Assembly: GCA_963784195.1 (NCBI GenBank)
Contig: CAWARA010000013.1
Location: 361,968 to 425,967, forward strand
DNA length: 64,000 nt
From: CAVQAH01 sp963784195
GTDB taxonomy: Bacteria > Acidobacteriota > Vicinamibacteria > Vicinamibacterales > 2-12-FULL-66-21
Reading direction: 5' to 3'
Below, piece by piece: positions 39,371 through 48,704 of the stretch; position 1 is the stretch's first letter, and each line of letters starts with the position of its first letter. The position numbers and the translations under genes are program-made. A model generated the notes under the pieces. The model saw only the letters and a list, made by a program, of their open reading frames with translations, ran no database searches and was not told where the DNA came from.

Positions 39371-39787
39371 TCAGAGGCCTTGCGACGCACGAATCCAAAG
39401 CATCAGAAACAGAATTCCATTCGCAACATGCCCCAGCCAGCAGATGCGGCACTGATGGCCGTTCACGATGAGGCTCCGTCCAAGGAAGACGCTCATCGCG
39501 ACGGCCGGAACGGTCATCAGGACAAGCAGGAGCGGCGGCCAGCCGAGGATCAGTCCGGCAGCGAGCAGCACGTAGAGCGCGACGCCGAGCGACGCGTTCG
39601 GGACACCCAGCAGTCGTGACCGTGGGCTTCGGAACAGCACCGAACAGCCGCCGTCTTCGAGACGGCAGATCTCCGGCCCGGTCAGCCAGCCGGGAAGGAC
39701 TCGATAGTGTCCGTAGAGCGCAGCGGACGCCGCGGCAAGACCGAGAACCAACGCGAGCCAGATGATGAGCGTCAATGAGATCACCAC
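39371..39787 (-). CDS. Vitamin K epoxide reductase (VKOR) family protein
   Basis: 138 residues with four membrane helices. It carries the full VKOR cysteine set: C41 and C48 (EICRLEDGGCSVLF) and the active CxxC C113-C116 (HQCRICWLGH), plus the VPNASLG loop. Bacterial VKORs reoxidise DsbA-like proteins using quinone, replacing DsbB. No DsbA-like domain is fused. The start is taken as GTG 39787, 8 nt after the upstream stop. Residues encoded further upstream come from the nei gene. It probably belongs to the lhr-nei transcript. Confidence 0.85.
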   Translation of the reverse strand: MVISLTLIIWLALVLGLAAASAALYGHYRVLPGWLTGPEICRLEDGGCSVLFRSPRSRLLGVPNASLGVALYVLLAAGLILGWPPLLLVLMTVPAVAMSVFLGRSLIVNGHQCRICWLGHVANGILFLMLWIRASQGL

Positions 39788-39795
39788 ATCGTCGC

Positions 39796-40629
39796 TCAGC
39801 CAACCGATGGCTGGCAGGCAGGACACCAGTAGGTGAGACGGGCGTCGTTGCCGGACGCTTTGACCTGGATCGCGCTGCCGCACTTGCGGCAGGCCTTCCG
39901 CGCCCGCCCGTAGACCCACAGCCGTTCGGCAGGGTCGTCGTGACGGGTCGTCCGCCGGTACCCACTATAGGTGGTCATCGGGGCCAGTCTCTCCGTGACG
40001 TTCGCCTGAAGAAAGCGCCTCGCCGTGTCGACGAGGCAGTCGACCTGTCCGTCGGTGAGGGCATCGACGCGCGCGAACGGGTTCACGCCGCACGCGAAAA
40101 GCACCTCTGACTTGTAGACGTTTCCCACACCCGCCATAACTCGCTGGTTGAGCAGCACGTCACCGATCGCCGTCTCGGAGCGTTCGCGGATGCGGCGTAT
40201 GGCCTCGGTGCGATCGAACGTGTCGCCGAGGAGGTCAGGTCCCAGACGGCGCAACTCGTCATGCCGGTCGATGTCACGTGTCTTGACGAATTCCGCGACC
40301 GGGATGTTGAAGCCGACTGCCTCGAACTCTTTCGTCGCCAACAGCACGCGCATGTCCCGGCGCGCACGCTGCCAGGTCTCTCCTGGCCGGTAGATGTGCC
40401 AGCTTCCGTTCATGCGCATGTGAGTACGGAGGATGTGACCACCTGAAAAGTACATCAGCACGTGCTTGCCGGCTGCCGTCACACGCTCGATGGTCCTCCC
40501 CGTGATCGGCTGATCGTCGTGCACGCGGGTGAGCCCCGGAAAGACGGACTCGAATCGCTCGACGACGTGACCGGAGAGGGCGCGATGGAGCGTGCGCGCG
40601 GCTCGATATATCGTGTCGCCTTCAGGCAT
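39796..40629 (-). CDS. Fpg/Nei-family DNA glycosylase
   Basis: 277 residues. The N-terminus MPEGDTIYRAARTLHRAL puts the catalytic Pro2-Glu3 in place. The downstream Lys is in AAGKHVLMYF, the H2TH helix is in VLLNQRVMAGVGNVYKSEVL, and a C-terminal four-Cys zinc finger is present (CRKC...CPAC). MPEGDTI is typical of endonuclease VIII (Nei), which removes oxidised pyrimidines and nicks at the AP site. Its start overlaps the end of lhr by 8 nt, so the two are likely translated together. Confidence 0.9.
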   Translation of the reverse strand: MPEGDTIYRAARTLHRALSGHVVERFESVFPGLTRVHDDQPITGRTIERVTAAGKHVLMYFSGGHILRTHMRMNGSWHIYRPGETWQRARRDMRVLLATKEFEAVGFNIPVAEFVKTRDIDRHDELRRLGPDLLGDTFDRTEAIRRIRERSETAIGDVLLNQRVMAGVGNVYKSEVLFACGVNPFARVDALTDGQVDCLVDTARRFLQANVTERLAPMTTYSGYRRTTRHDDPAERLWVYGRARKACRKCGSAIQVKASGNDARLTYWCPACQPSVG

Positions 40630-43600
40630 GCCGGCGCATCTGGTATCCCATCGCTGACGGGCTGAATCCGGCGTCGACGAGATAGCTGGCGAGCGGATGT
40701 TCGGGCGACGGCACACCGTTGATCTCGGCGATGAGCATCGGGAGCCGGCCGTCCTGATCGGTTCCGAGGGAGGCGAGCGTCGACGCGAGCGCCTTCGCGT
40801 TTGCCGAGCGCGCCGGCTCGTCCTCCGGCAGCCAGGCCAGCAACTGACGCGCGCCGCGGCTGATGTAGGCGGCGAGGGTGCCGTCGATCATGATGACCAG
40901 TGCGCCGACGGTTCGCGTCGGGCCGCGGCCGGCCTCGTCGGGCACACCGCCTTGGGGCCAGCGCAGGATTGTGCCGTAGGGATTCGCGGGATCGGTGGCT
41001 GACAGGACGACGACCTCCGGCGTATCAGGCGTGTCTCTGAGCGAGCGGAGCAGGTCGAGCGCCGCCGGAAGCGCAAACTGTGTCGCGCCGACGCCGGCGA
41101 CGAAGTATCCCCGCCGGATGCGTCCCGAGTCTTCCATTGCCTTCAGCACGTCGTAGACGGCACTGAATCCACCGGCGACATTTTCAGCGGCTGCGACCTC
41201 GCGCGTCAGAACTCCGTAACGCGACAGCAATTGCTGCGCGAGCGCGGTCGCTGCCTCCGTGGGCGAGACAGCGCTTCCGACCCGATCGCTGACCAGCGAC
41301 CATCGTCCTTCGGCTGACGGCGGTGCGACGCGGCGGCTTCGGAAGGAACGTCCCGGCTGTGGCCGGCGCGATCGGCGCTCAGGCGGGCGCGTGAACGCGC
41401 GCAACGCGTGAAACGTGTCGTTGGTGATCGCCCCCCGCCACACGAGATTCCACAGCGCGTCCACCGTCTCGTTTGGATACCCGCCTCCCGACGCGTCGTG
41501 CAACACATTGAAGAACGACGCGCCATTCTTCTCGAGGTGCTTCACGATCGCGCGCTCGCGATCGGGGAGATCGTCGAGGGCAGGTGGGCGATGAAGGCGC
41601 GGGAGGTGATCGGTCAGGAAGAGACCGAGCCGTCCATCGCGTTCGCCGAGAGGCTCGATGCCGCACCACACGACTTCTCCCGCCGCCGTCAGCGCATCGA
41701 GGTCGGCTGGGTTGTAGCGATCGACGCGGGTGCGCAGGATCTCGGATTCCAGGATCGACGCCGGCAGCGGGGCACCTTGCAGGTTCTCGATCGTGTCGAG
41801 CAGCGCATCGAGTCCAGCGCGCGGCCTGACGACACCCTGCCACGTGGTCAGGAGCCTGCCGAGCACGGCCGGTTCGACCGGCTCGACCTGCTTTCGGATT
41901 TTCGCGAGCGATCGGCGTCGAATCGACGCGAGTGTGTCTGGATCGCACCACTCGCGGCCGGTCGCGCCCGGGCGGAATTCGCCCTCGATCAGGCGGCCGG
42001 CAGCGGCCAGCTCTTTGAGAATCGTTTCCGCGGTCGATCGCCCCAGTCCGTAGCGTGACGCGAACTCGGTGGTCGTGAACGGCGCATGAGTTCGCGCGTA
42101 CCGCCGGGCGAGATCGTGCGCGGCGTTCGGCGCAGGTTCGAGCAGCGTCTCCGGGAGACCCGGCGGGAGCGGCACGCCGAGCGCATCCCGATAGCGACTC
42201 GCGTATTCAATCGGAATCAGCCGCGACTGGCCGGCGATGTTGACCGGCAGGACACGACGGGTTCGCGTCAGCTCGTCGATGGCAACAGGCGCGTCGACGA
42301 GGCTTCTGGCTGCCAGTTCGGCGGATGTGAGATCGCCGAGCCTGAGCAACATGTCGTGCACGCCGTCGGTCGTCTTTGCCCGGTAGTCTTCCGCGAGCTG
42401 CTGCAGCTGGCTCTCCACATCGGAGATCGCGTCGGAGTCGAGCAGTTCGCGCAGCTCCGCTTCCCCGAGCAGCTCTCGAAGCTGAGCCTGGTCGATGGCC
42501 AGTGCCTGGGCGCGCCGCTCGGCAAGCGGTGCATCGCCGTCGTACAGGTAATTGGCGACGTATCCGAACAACAACGACGAGGCAAACGGTGATGGGATCG
42601 ACGAGTCCACCGTGATGGTCTTGACCTCCCGTCGCTCGATGCGCCGCAACGTTTCCACGAGTGCCGGCATGTCGAAGACATCGCGCAGGATCTCGCGGTA
42701 GGCCTCGAGGATCATCGGGAACGATCCAAACCGCGCGGCCACTGCGAGGAGGTCTGCGGCGCGCTTCCGTTGCTGCCACAGCGGTGTGCGGCCGCCCGGC
42801 CGGCGCTTCGGGAGCAGGAGGGCCCGGCCTGCTGCCTCACGGAACTTGGCGGCGAAGAGCGCCGTTCCGCCCAATTGCTTGAGTACCGAGGGCCTCCACT
42901 TCGTCCGACGACGGGATGAGGAGGGACGTGTCGGGCGGCTCGTCGGTTTCCGGAAAGCGCAGGACGAAGCCGTCATCGGTCCACATCGTTTCCGCGTCTA
43001 CGCCGCGTTCGGTCCTGGCGCGTTCGACGGCGGCCATGGCCCATGGAGCGTGGATTCGTGCGCCAAAAGGCGAGAGCACGCACACGCGCCAGTCTCCGAG
43101 GTCGTCGCGGCAGCGTTCAACGACGATCGTGCGATCGTCAGGGACCGCCCCGGCTGCGGCTGACTGATCCGCCAGATACCTGAGGAGGTTCTCGGCCGCC
43201 TGCTCGTCCAGATCGTGATGACGAACCAGCCGTTGAATGGCTGCTGGCGGTGACAGCTGCTGCAGCGACCTGACCATCTCGCCGATGTGACGGCCCAGTT
43301 CGAGCGGGCGTCCGGCGGCATCGGCCCGCCAGAACGGCATCTTCCCGGGCTCGCCAGGCGCTGGCGAGACGATCACCCGGTCGTGTGTGATCTGCTCGAT
43401 GCGCCAGGTCGACGCGCCCAGGAGGAACGTTTCGCCGACGCGGCTCTCGAACACCATTTCTTCGTCGAGCTCGCCAACCCGCGCGCCAGGTCCGCGCTCG
43501 CCCGACAGGAAGACGCCGTAGAGTCCGCGGTCGGGAATCGTTCCGCCGTTGCTCACCGCGATGCGCTTGGCACCTTCGCGCGCTGTCAGGACATTGTTCA

Positions 43601-45179
43601 GTCGATCCCAGGTCAGGCGGGGGCGAAGATCCGCGAAGTCATCGGATGGATATCGGCCCGACAGCATGTCGAGCACGCTGTCGAACACGCTGCGGCTCAG
43701 ATCCGCGAATGGGGCCGCCTGACGCATGCGAGTGAAGAGCTGTTCGACGTTCCAGCTGTCCATGGACACCGTCGCGACGATCTGCTGCGCGAGGACGTCC
43801 AGCGGGTTGCGAGGGTACCGGCTCGACTCGATGCGTGCCTCGTGCATGGCTCGCGTCACCGCCGCGCACGCGACCAGGTCGCCGCGGAACTTCGGCACGA
43901 TCACGCCGCGGCTCGCGGCCCCGATCGTGTGGCCGGCGCGGCCGATCCGCTGCATCCCGCTCGCAACCGACGGCGGCGCCTCGATCTGCACGACGAGATC
44001 GATCGCGCCCATGTCGATCCCGAGCTCGAGCGACGACGTGGCGACGAGGCCGCGCAACTGCCCGGCCTTCAGGCGGTCTTCGACCTCGATTCGCTGCGGG
44101 CGCGCCAGCGATCCGTGGTGAGAGCGGACGAGCGTTTCACCCGCCAGCTCGTTCAGCGCAGACGCCAGGCGTTCCGCGATACGCCTGCTGTTGACGAAGA
44201 TCAGCGTGGAGGTGTGCGCCCTGATCAGCGCGAGCAGTTGCGGATGGATGGCGCTCCAGATCGACGGCCGCACCATCCCTTGTGCAGCCGGACCGCTCGG
44301 AATCTTGTCCTGCTGACCGAGTGCCGCCATGTCTTCCACCGGGACCTCGATCCGCAGGTCGAGCTCTTTCCTGGCCGAGGTCTCGACGACCGTGACCGGA
44401 CGGTAGGTCGGCGACCGGCCGGCAGCCGACCCGAACTCGTCATGGATGATCTCGTCGGGATCTTTGGTCTTTGGCTTCGCGGTTCCCGAGCGCTCGCGCT
44501 TCGCGCCGGTGGTCCCGCCGAGGAACCTGGCGACCTCGTCGAGTGGACGCTGCGTCGCGGACAGCCCGATTCGCTGCATCGGCGGGGCGTCCGGCGCCCT
44601 GATGGCATCGAGCCTCTCGAGCGATACCGCCAGGTGCGCCCCACGCTTCGTCGGCACGAGCGCATGGATCTCGTCGATGATGACCGTATCGACGTACCGA
44701 AGCGCCTCACGCGCGTTCGACGTCAGCAGAAGGTAGAACGATTCCGGGGTGGTAATCAGAATGTCCGCAGGATCGCGCTGAAATCGGGCGCGCTCGACGG
44801 CCGGCGTGTCTCCCGTCCGGATGGCGATCGACGGCGCATGCGCCGCGTCGCCGCGCGCCGCTGCGCGGTTCGCGATCCCTGCGAGGGGCGCCCGCAGGTT
44901 GCGCTCGACGTCGACGGCCAGCGCCTTGAGGGGCGACAGGTAAAGGACTCGGCAGCGCGCGCCGCGCGCCGGGACCGGCTCGAACATGAGCCGGTCGATG
45001 CACCAGAGAAACGCGGTCAGCGTCTTGCCGCTTCCTGTTGGCGCCAGAATTAAGGTCGACTGCCCTTCGGCGATCGCCGGCCAGCCCTGTCGCTGTGGCG
45101 GCGTGGGATTCTCGAACGATGCGCGGAACCACTCCGCGACCGCCGGGTGAAACCGCGCGAGCACATCATTGCGCGCCAC
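40622..45179 (-). CDS. lhr: Lhr-type ATP-dependent helicase, long form, frameshifted
   Basis: A superfamily 2 helicase of about 1519 residues when repaired. Walker A is APTGSGKTLTAFLW (about residue 48) and the DEAH-like box is IIDEIHALVPTKRG. Motif III is GLSATQR, motif IV/V FVNSRRIAERLA with TSSLELGIDMGAIDLVVQIE, and motif VI QRIGRAGHTIG. The winged-helix and Lhr-core domains and the long C-terminal Lhr domain follow. The frame breaks at about 42887, where removing one G from CTCGGTACTC restores EALVLKQLGG. Lhr proteins act in DNA repair, and the C-terminal half of E. coli Lhr has been reported to have uracil-DNA glycosylase activity. The overlap with a DNA glycosylase gene supports a repair role. 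Confidence 0.9.
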
Positions 45180-45235
45180 ACACCAATTCTGTCGTGTTCA
45201 GCCGCCTGGGTTCAATGTTCCATCACTGAAACATT

Positions 45236-45357
45236 CCGTAGTCCGCCTGCCTCGCCGAAGCGCGTGCGCGAAGGCGGGTCGCTCGTAGCTCGAAGAATCC
45301 GTCAGCGGCGATGAGGCACTACGAGCTACGAGCGACGAACTACGAACCACGGCAAGG
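45236..45357. repeat. CGTAGCT/CGTAGTC heptad palindrome
   Basis: The left arm starts CCGTAGTCCGCC and contains GTCGCTCGTAGCTCG. The right arm has CACTACGAGCTACGAGCGAC and GAACTACGAACCACGG. A second small dyad (CGCCGAAGCGCGTGCG against CGCGAAGGCGG) lies within the left arm. It occupies the divergent gap between lhr and the small coiled-coil gene. Confidence 0.8.
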
Positions 45358-45403
45358 ATCAGAATTTCTTGAACACGAAGCCGTAATCAGCCACAATCGA
45401 AAG

Positions 45404-45655
45404 ATGGGTGATTCCGGAGAAGGCCTGGTCGACGCCGAAGCGCGCATCCAGGAGCAGATCGAAGAACGTGAGTCCGAACGTCGTCGCCGCAACACCGCGC
45501 AGCCGGCAATCGATCCGGAACGGATCCGGCAGATCGAATCGCTGCGGCTGGCACGCGCCGAGCTCGAGCGTCAGTCGGACGTGACGACGCATCCGGTTCG
45601 GAAGCAGCAGATCAAGGCGGCCATCGCCGAGATCGACAAGCGCATCGCGAACTAG
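45404..45655 (+). CDS. Small coiled-coil protein, hypothetical
   Basis: 83 residues, highly charged and helical: EARIQEQIEERESERRRRNT, then PERIRQIESLRLARAELERQ and VRKQQIKAAIAEIDKRIAN. The last 50 residues have clear heptad spacing of Leu/Ile. I recall similar short Acidobacteriota proteins ending in AEIDKRI, with no known role. The start at ATG 45404 (MGDSGEG) has no strong ribosome-binding site. The opposite strand at 45359-45480 also reads plausibly, so the first ~25 codons are less certain than the rest. Confidence 0.5.
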   Translation: MGDSGEGLVDAEARIQEQIEERESERRRRNTAQPAIDPERIRQIESLRLARAELERQSDVTTHPVRKQQIKAAIAEIDKRIAN

Positions 45656-45656
45656 C

Positions 45657-45738
45657 AGCGCGGCGCTTCAGCGCCGCGTCATCGCGCAGCTAAAGGTCAT
45701 CGCGCAGCTAAAGCTGCGCGCTCCAAGCTGCGCGCTGC
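45657..45738. repeat. GCGCAGCTAAA hairpin repeat
   Basis: A hairpin GCGGCGCTtcAGCGCCGC (45660-45677) is followed by TCATCGCGCAGCTAAAGG and TCATCGCGCAGCTAAAGC. Then come GCGCGCTCCAAGCTGCGCGC units complementary to the GCGCAGCT words. It sits between the convergent coiled-coil and kinase genes and could terminate both. Confidence 0.8.
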
Positions 45739-45742
45739 AGGA

Positions 45743-48697
45743 TTATCCCAATCCCAGAGACGCCCCAAGCAGGTGGCCGAAGGCCTCCGGCGACGAGGGG
45801 CGACGATCCGGATCGGGATCCAGGGCAGTCCGAATCGCGCGTTCGGCGGCGGGGGGCACCTGTGCGCCTTTCATGGGCGGAACGCCGCGCGCCTGCGCGA
45901 GCACCACTTCGCCGAGCGAGCCTCGTCCGAACGGCAGCTCTCCTGTCAGCATTTCGTACGCAATGACGCCAAGGCTGAATACGTCCGTCCGCGTGTCAGG
46001 CTGAACGCCCTGAAACTGTTCGGGCGCCATGTAGGCGGGTGTGCCGATCAGCATCCCGGCCGCGGTAATGAACGTTGGGGCCTCGCTCGGCGCGACGGTC
46101 GTGTCGGTCGCCTCGTTGTCGATCACCTTGGCCACGCCGAAGTCGAGCACCTTTGCGTCGACCGAGCCGCCCGGAAGCAGGATGTTTTCCGGCTTGAGAT
46201 CGCGATGGAGTACGCCCTCGCGATGGGCAGCTTCGATCGCGGCACATACGGCTGTCAGGATCCGCAACGCGCGTTGAGAGTCCAGACGGCCTTCGCGCTG
46301 AAGCACGCGGCGCAGGTCCTCGCCGCGCACGAGCTCCATCACCAGGTACGCGCCCCCATCCTGGAACGTCCCGTAGTCGAACACGGACACGATCGACGGG
46401 TGCTGCAGCCGCGCGACGATTTGTGCTTCGCGCCGGAAACGCTTGCGGGCCTCGACATCGCCCAGGAGCTCCGCGCGCACGACCTTCAGCGCCACCAGCC
46501 GATCGAGGCGCATATCGCGCGCCCGGTACACGGCGCCCATGCCGCCCCGCCCCAGCAGCTGCTCGAGGCGATACTTCTTCTCGACCGTTCGCGGGACCGA
46601 CGGCACGGCTTTCATCGTCGAACCGTCCGACGGGCAGGTCTTGACCTCTGAGTCCTCGCACCGTCCACACCGTGGGCACTCCATCATCGGCGTCACCAGC
46701 GGCGTGACGACCCGCGTGCGATCGCTGTCGGACTCTGCGCTCGCGCCGCTCTGCTGACGCAGCCGCGCGACGTCGAAGCCGAGCCCAATCTGCGTGGCGA
46801 TGCTCGCCAGGAGCTCACGATCTTCGGCCGTGTAAGCCTCCTCCGAACGGCGCTCGCCGAGGGCGATGATGGCAACAAGCGATCGATCCTGGCCAAGGAC
46901 GGGCACCATCAGCACGGCACCCGTTCGCTCGAGCCACTCACGCTCTGACGGCGGCAGCCTACGCGCCGGCGACCTCGGATCGTCGAGAAAGATCTCCAAC
47001 GGCTCGTCGGACCACCGCAACATGGACACGAGGCCGCCTTCGAGCGGCAGCGATTCGGGCCGTTGCTGCAGCGCGGTCACGGGCGTGAGCTGACCGGTTT
47101 CCACGCCGCTCACCAGAATCGCGATCATCTCGGGATGAAGCGCCTCGTCGAGCTGAGTCACGACCATGTTCGCCAGGTCGGTGGGGTCGGTCTCGAACCG
47201 CACGCGGCTCGCGAGCGAAAGCAGGATCTTGCGAGCGTCGTATTCCTCGCGGAAAAAGCGCTGATCCAGCCACTGCCGAGCGCGGTCCCGGTACACGAAC
47301 GCCGCGACCGAGACGACGATCAGGACAACATACAGGCCCGGGCTGCTGGTGGCCAGCTCGCCGATCGTCTTCTGACGATCGCTGACGAGCGACACCAGCA
47401 ATCCGATGGCCGGCAGCACGGCGAGGAGCGTCAGCGTGCGGTTGGCGAGCGCGTACTGAATGCTTCGGCGGAGCACCACGCGCGGGCCGAGCACGCGCGC
47501 CACGCCGACGGCATACACCAGGCCGAACGCCGGCAGCAGCACCATCGCCTGCAACGTGATGTAAAGGGCCGGCGGAAAGCGCGGCGAGGCTCTGCCCATC
47601 AGCGTCGCCACAATGGGCAGTCCTTCTTTCACGGCATAGGCGAGGATGCCGGGCACGCCGGTATAGAGGGCCATCCGAATCCGGCGCCGTTCGTTCGCGT
47701 CGTGATTGAACCGATACCGGTAGATGCCTTCGATGACCGCCAGCACGTTGATGCCCAGCGCCGCCGCGAACGACGCGTAGAAGATGCCGGGATGCGTCGC
47801 GTCCCAGACAGCCATCGGCCGCATCGACTCGATCCCGATCAGAAAGAGGCTGGTGCCGAGTGCCGGCAGGATCATCGGCGCGGCGGCAAGCAACGGCACG
47901 GTGTGCAGCAGAGGGTAGCGTCCGAGCAGCGGCGATCGCGTCGGGAAGTAGAAGATGGCGAGCGCGATCACCGGGAACGCGAAGGGGCTGGCGAGCCAGG
48001 AAAAGACCGTCAGCACCCAGCCGACGAACGGAACCTGCCCTTCCGTTCCGAAGAGCGGCCCCCCGCCGGCGACCGCGCTCAGCGCGAGTGCGAGCACGCA
48101 CAGCCCGGCGGTCAGGTCGTAGCTGCGAAGCACGAAGAGCACGAGCGCGGCGGCGGTGAAAACGATGAGCTGAACGATCATCCCGAGATGCCGTCCCGCC
48201 CAGCCATCGCTTTCCGTCGTCCACGCCGCCGGCCGGTCAAGCGTGACAGTGCCGCGCCCGGCCGGTCGCTGAAGTGTCCACTCGACCGGGCCGCTTACGC
48301 CCAGCCAATACAGGTCGCGCCAGACTCCGATGCGCGCGTTGGCGTCCGGCGCACCGAATTGGACCTCAGCGGGAGGATCGACGCGCCGCTCGGAGACCAG
48401 CCGATCGCCAGGTTTCAGGTCTGCGCTTGCTGCCGGACTGCCTGGGGCAACTTCGAGAACTTCCAGTGGTTTGGCGAGCTCGCCGCGGACGTCTGACGGC
48501 CGGGCCATGAGCGGCAGCTTGGCTGAGGGATCGTCGGCAAGGAGCGCCCCTGCGCCTGCGGGCCAGAGGTACGGCCGCACGAATCCGGTCTGGAGGATGG
48601 CGTAGCAGACGGAGAGGACGAGAACGGCGATGATGCCCCACGCCGTTCGAGGCAGCTGTTCGAGTCTGGTGCGACCTGCTGGCGGAGGGGTGACCAT
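45743..48697 (-). CDS. PDZ - multi-TM - GAF - zinc ribbon - Ser/Thr kinase
   Basis: 984 residues in an unusual order. A membrane helix (GIIAVLVLSVCYAILQTGFV) is followed by a periplasmic PDZ-like segment (VLEVAPGSPAASADLKPGDR), about seven to eight membrane helices (residues ~170-470), and a GAF-type domain (MIAILVSG..., VLMVPVLGQDRSLVAIIALG; ~500-650). Next is a zinc ribbon (CPRCGRC...CPSDG, ~671-690) and a C-terminal PknB-type kinase with LLGRGGMGAVYRARD, HRDLKPEN (~830) and DFGVAK. All catalytic motifs are intact. The first ~470 residues resemble a membrane sensor of the kind found in front of histidine kinases. The gene is isolated; ligand and target are unknown. Confidence 0.85.
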   Translation of the reverse strand: MVTPPPAGRTRLEQLPRTAWGIIAVLVLSVCYAILQTGFVRPYLWPAGAGALLADDPSAKLPLMARPSDVRGELAKPLEVLEVAPGSPAASADLKPGDRLVSERRVDPPAEVQFGAPDANARIGVWRDLYWLGVSGPVEWTLQRPAGRGTVTLDRPAAWTTESDGWAGRHLGMIVQLIVFTAAALVLFVLRSYDLTAGLCVLALALSAVAGGGPLFGTEGQVPFVGWVLTVFSWLASPFAFPVIALAIFYFPTRSPLLGRYPLLHTVPLLAAAPMILPALGTSLFLIGIESMRPMAVWDATHPGIFYASFAAALGINVLAVIEGIYRYRFNHDANERRRIRMALYTGVPGILAYAVKEGLPIVATLMGRASPRFPPALYITLQAMVLLPAFGLVYAVGVARVLGPRVVLRRSIQYALANRTLTLLAVLPAIGLLVSLVSDRQKTIGELATSSPGLYVVLIVVSVAAFVYRDRARQWLDQRFFREEYDARKILLSLASRVRFETDPTDLANMVVTQLDEALHPEMIAILVSGVETGQLTPVTALQQRPESLPLEGGLVSMLRWSDEPLEIFLDDPRSPARRLPPSEREWLERTGAVLMVPVLGQDRSLVAIIALGERRSEEAYTAEDRELLASIATQIGLGFDVARLRQQSGASAESDSDRTRVVTPLVTPMMECPRCGRCEDSEVKTCPSDGSTMKAVPSVPRTVEKKYRLEQLLGRGGMGAVYRARDMRLDRLVALKVVRAELLGDVEARKRFRREAQIVARLQHPSIVSVFDYGTFQDGGAYLVMELVRGEDLRRVLQREGRLDSQRALRILTAVCAAIEAAHREGVLHRDLKPENILLPGGSVDAKVLDFGVAKVIDNEATDTTVAPSEAPTFITAAGMLIGTPAYMAPEQFQGVQPDTRTDVFSLGVIAYEMLTGELPFGRGSLGEVVLAQARGVPPMKGAQVPPAAERAIRTALDPDPDRRPSSPEAFGHLLGASLGLG

Positions 48698-48704
48698 CCG
48701 CCGG

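Noticed and set aside
45359..45592. Minus-strand frame ending DYGFVFKKF, resembling the last strands of an outer-membrane barrel
   Set aside because: No upstream barrel sequence or signal peptide is present, and the plus strand encodes a better coiled-coil protein over most of the same region. A barrel-gene remnant cannot be fully excluded.
47063..48496. Plus-strand frame of 477 codons
   Set aside because: Antisense to the PDZ-kinase gene; extremely Arg/His/Gln-rich with no recognisable motif.
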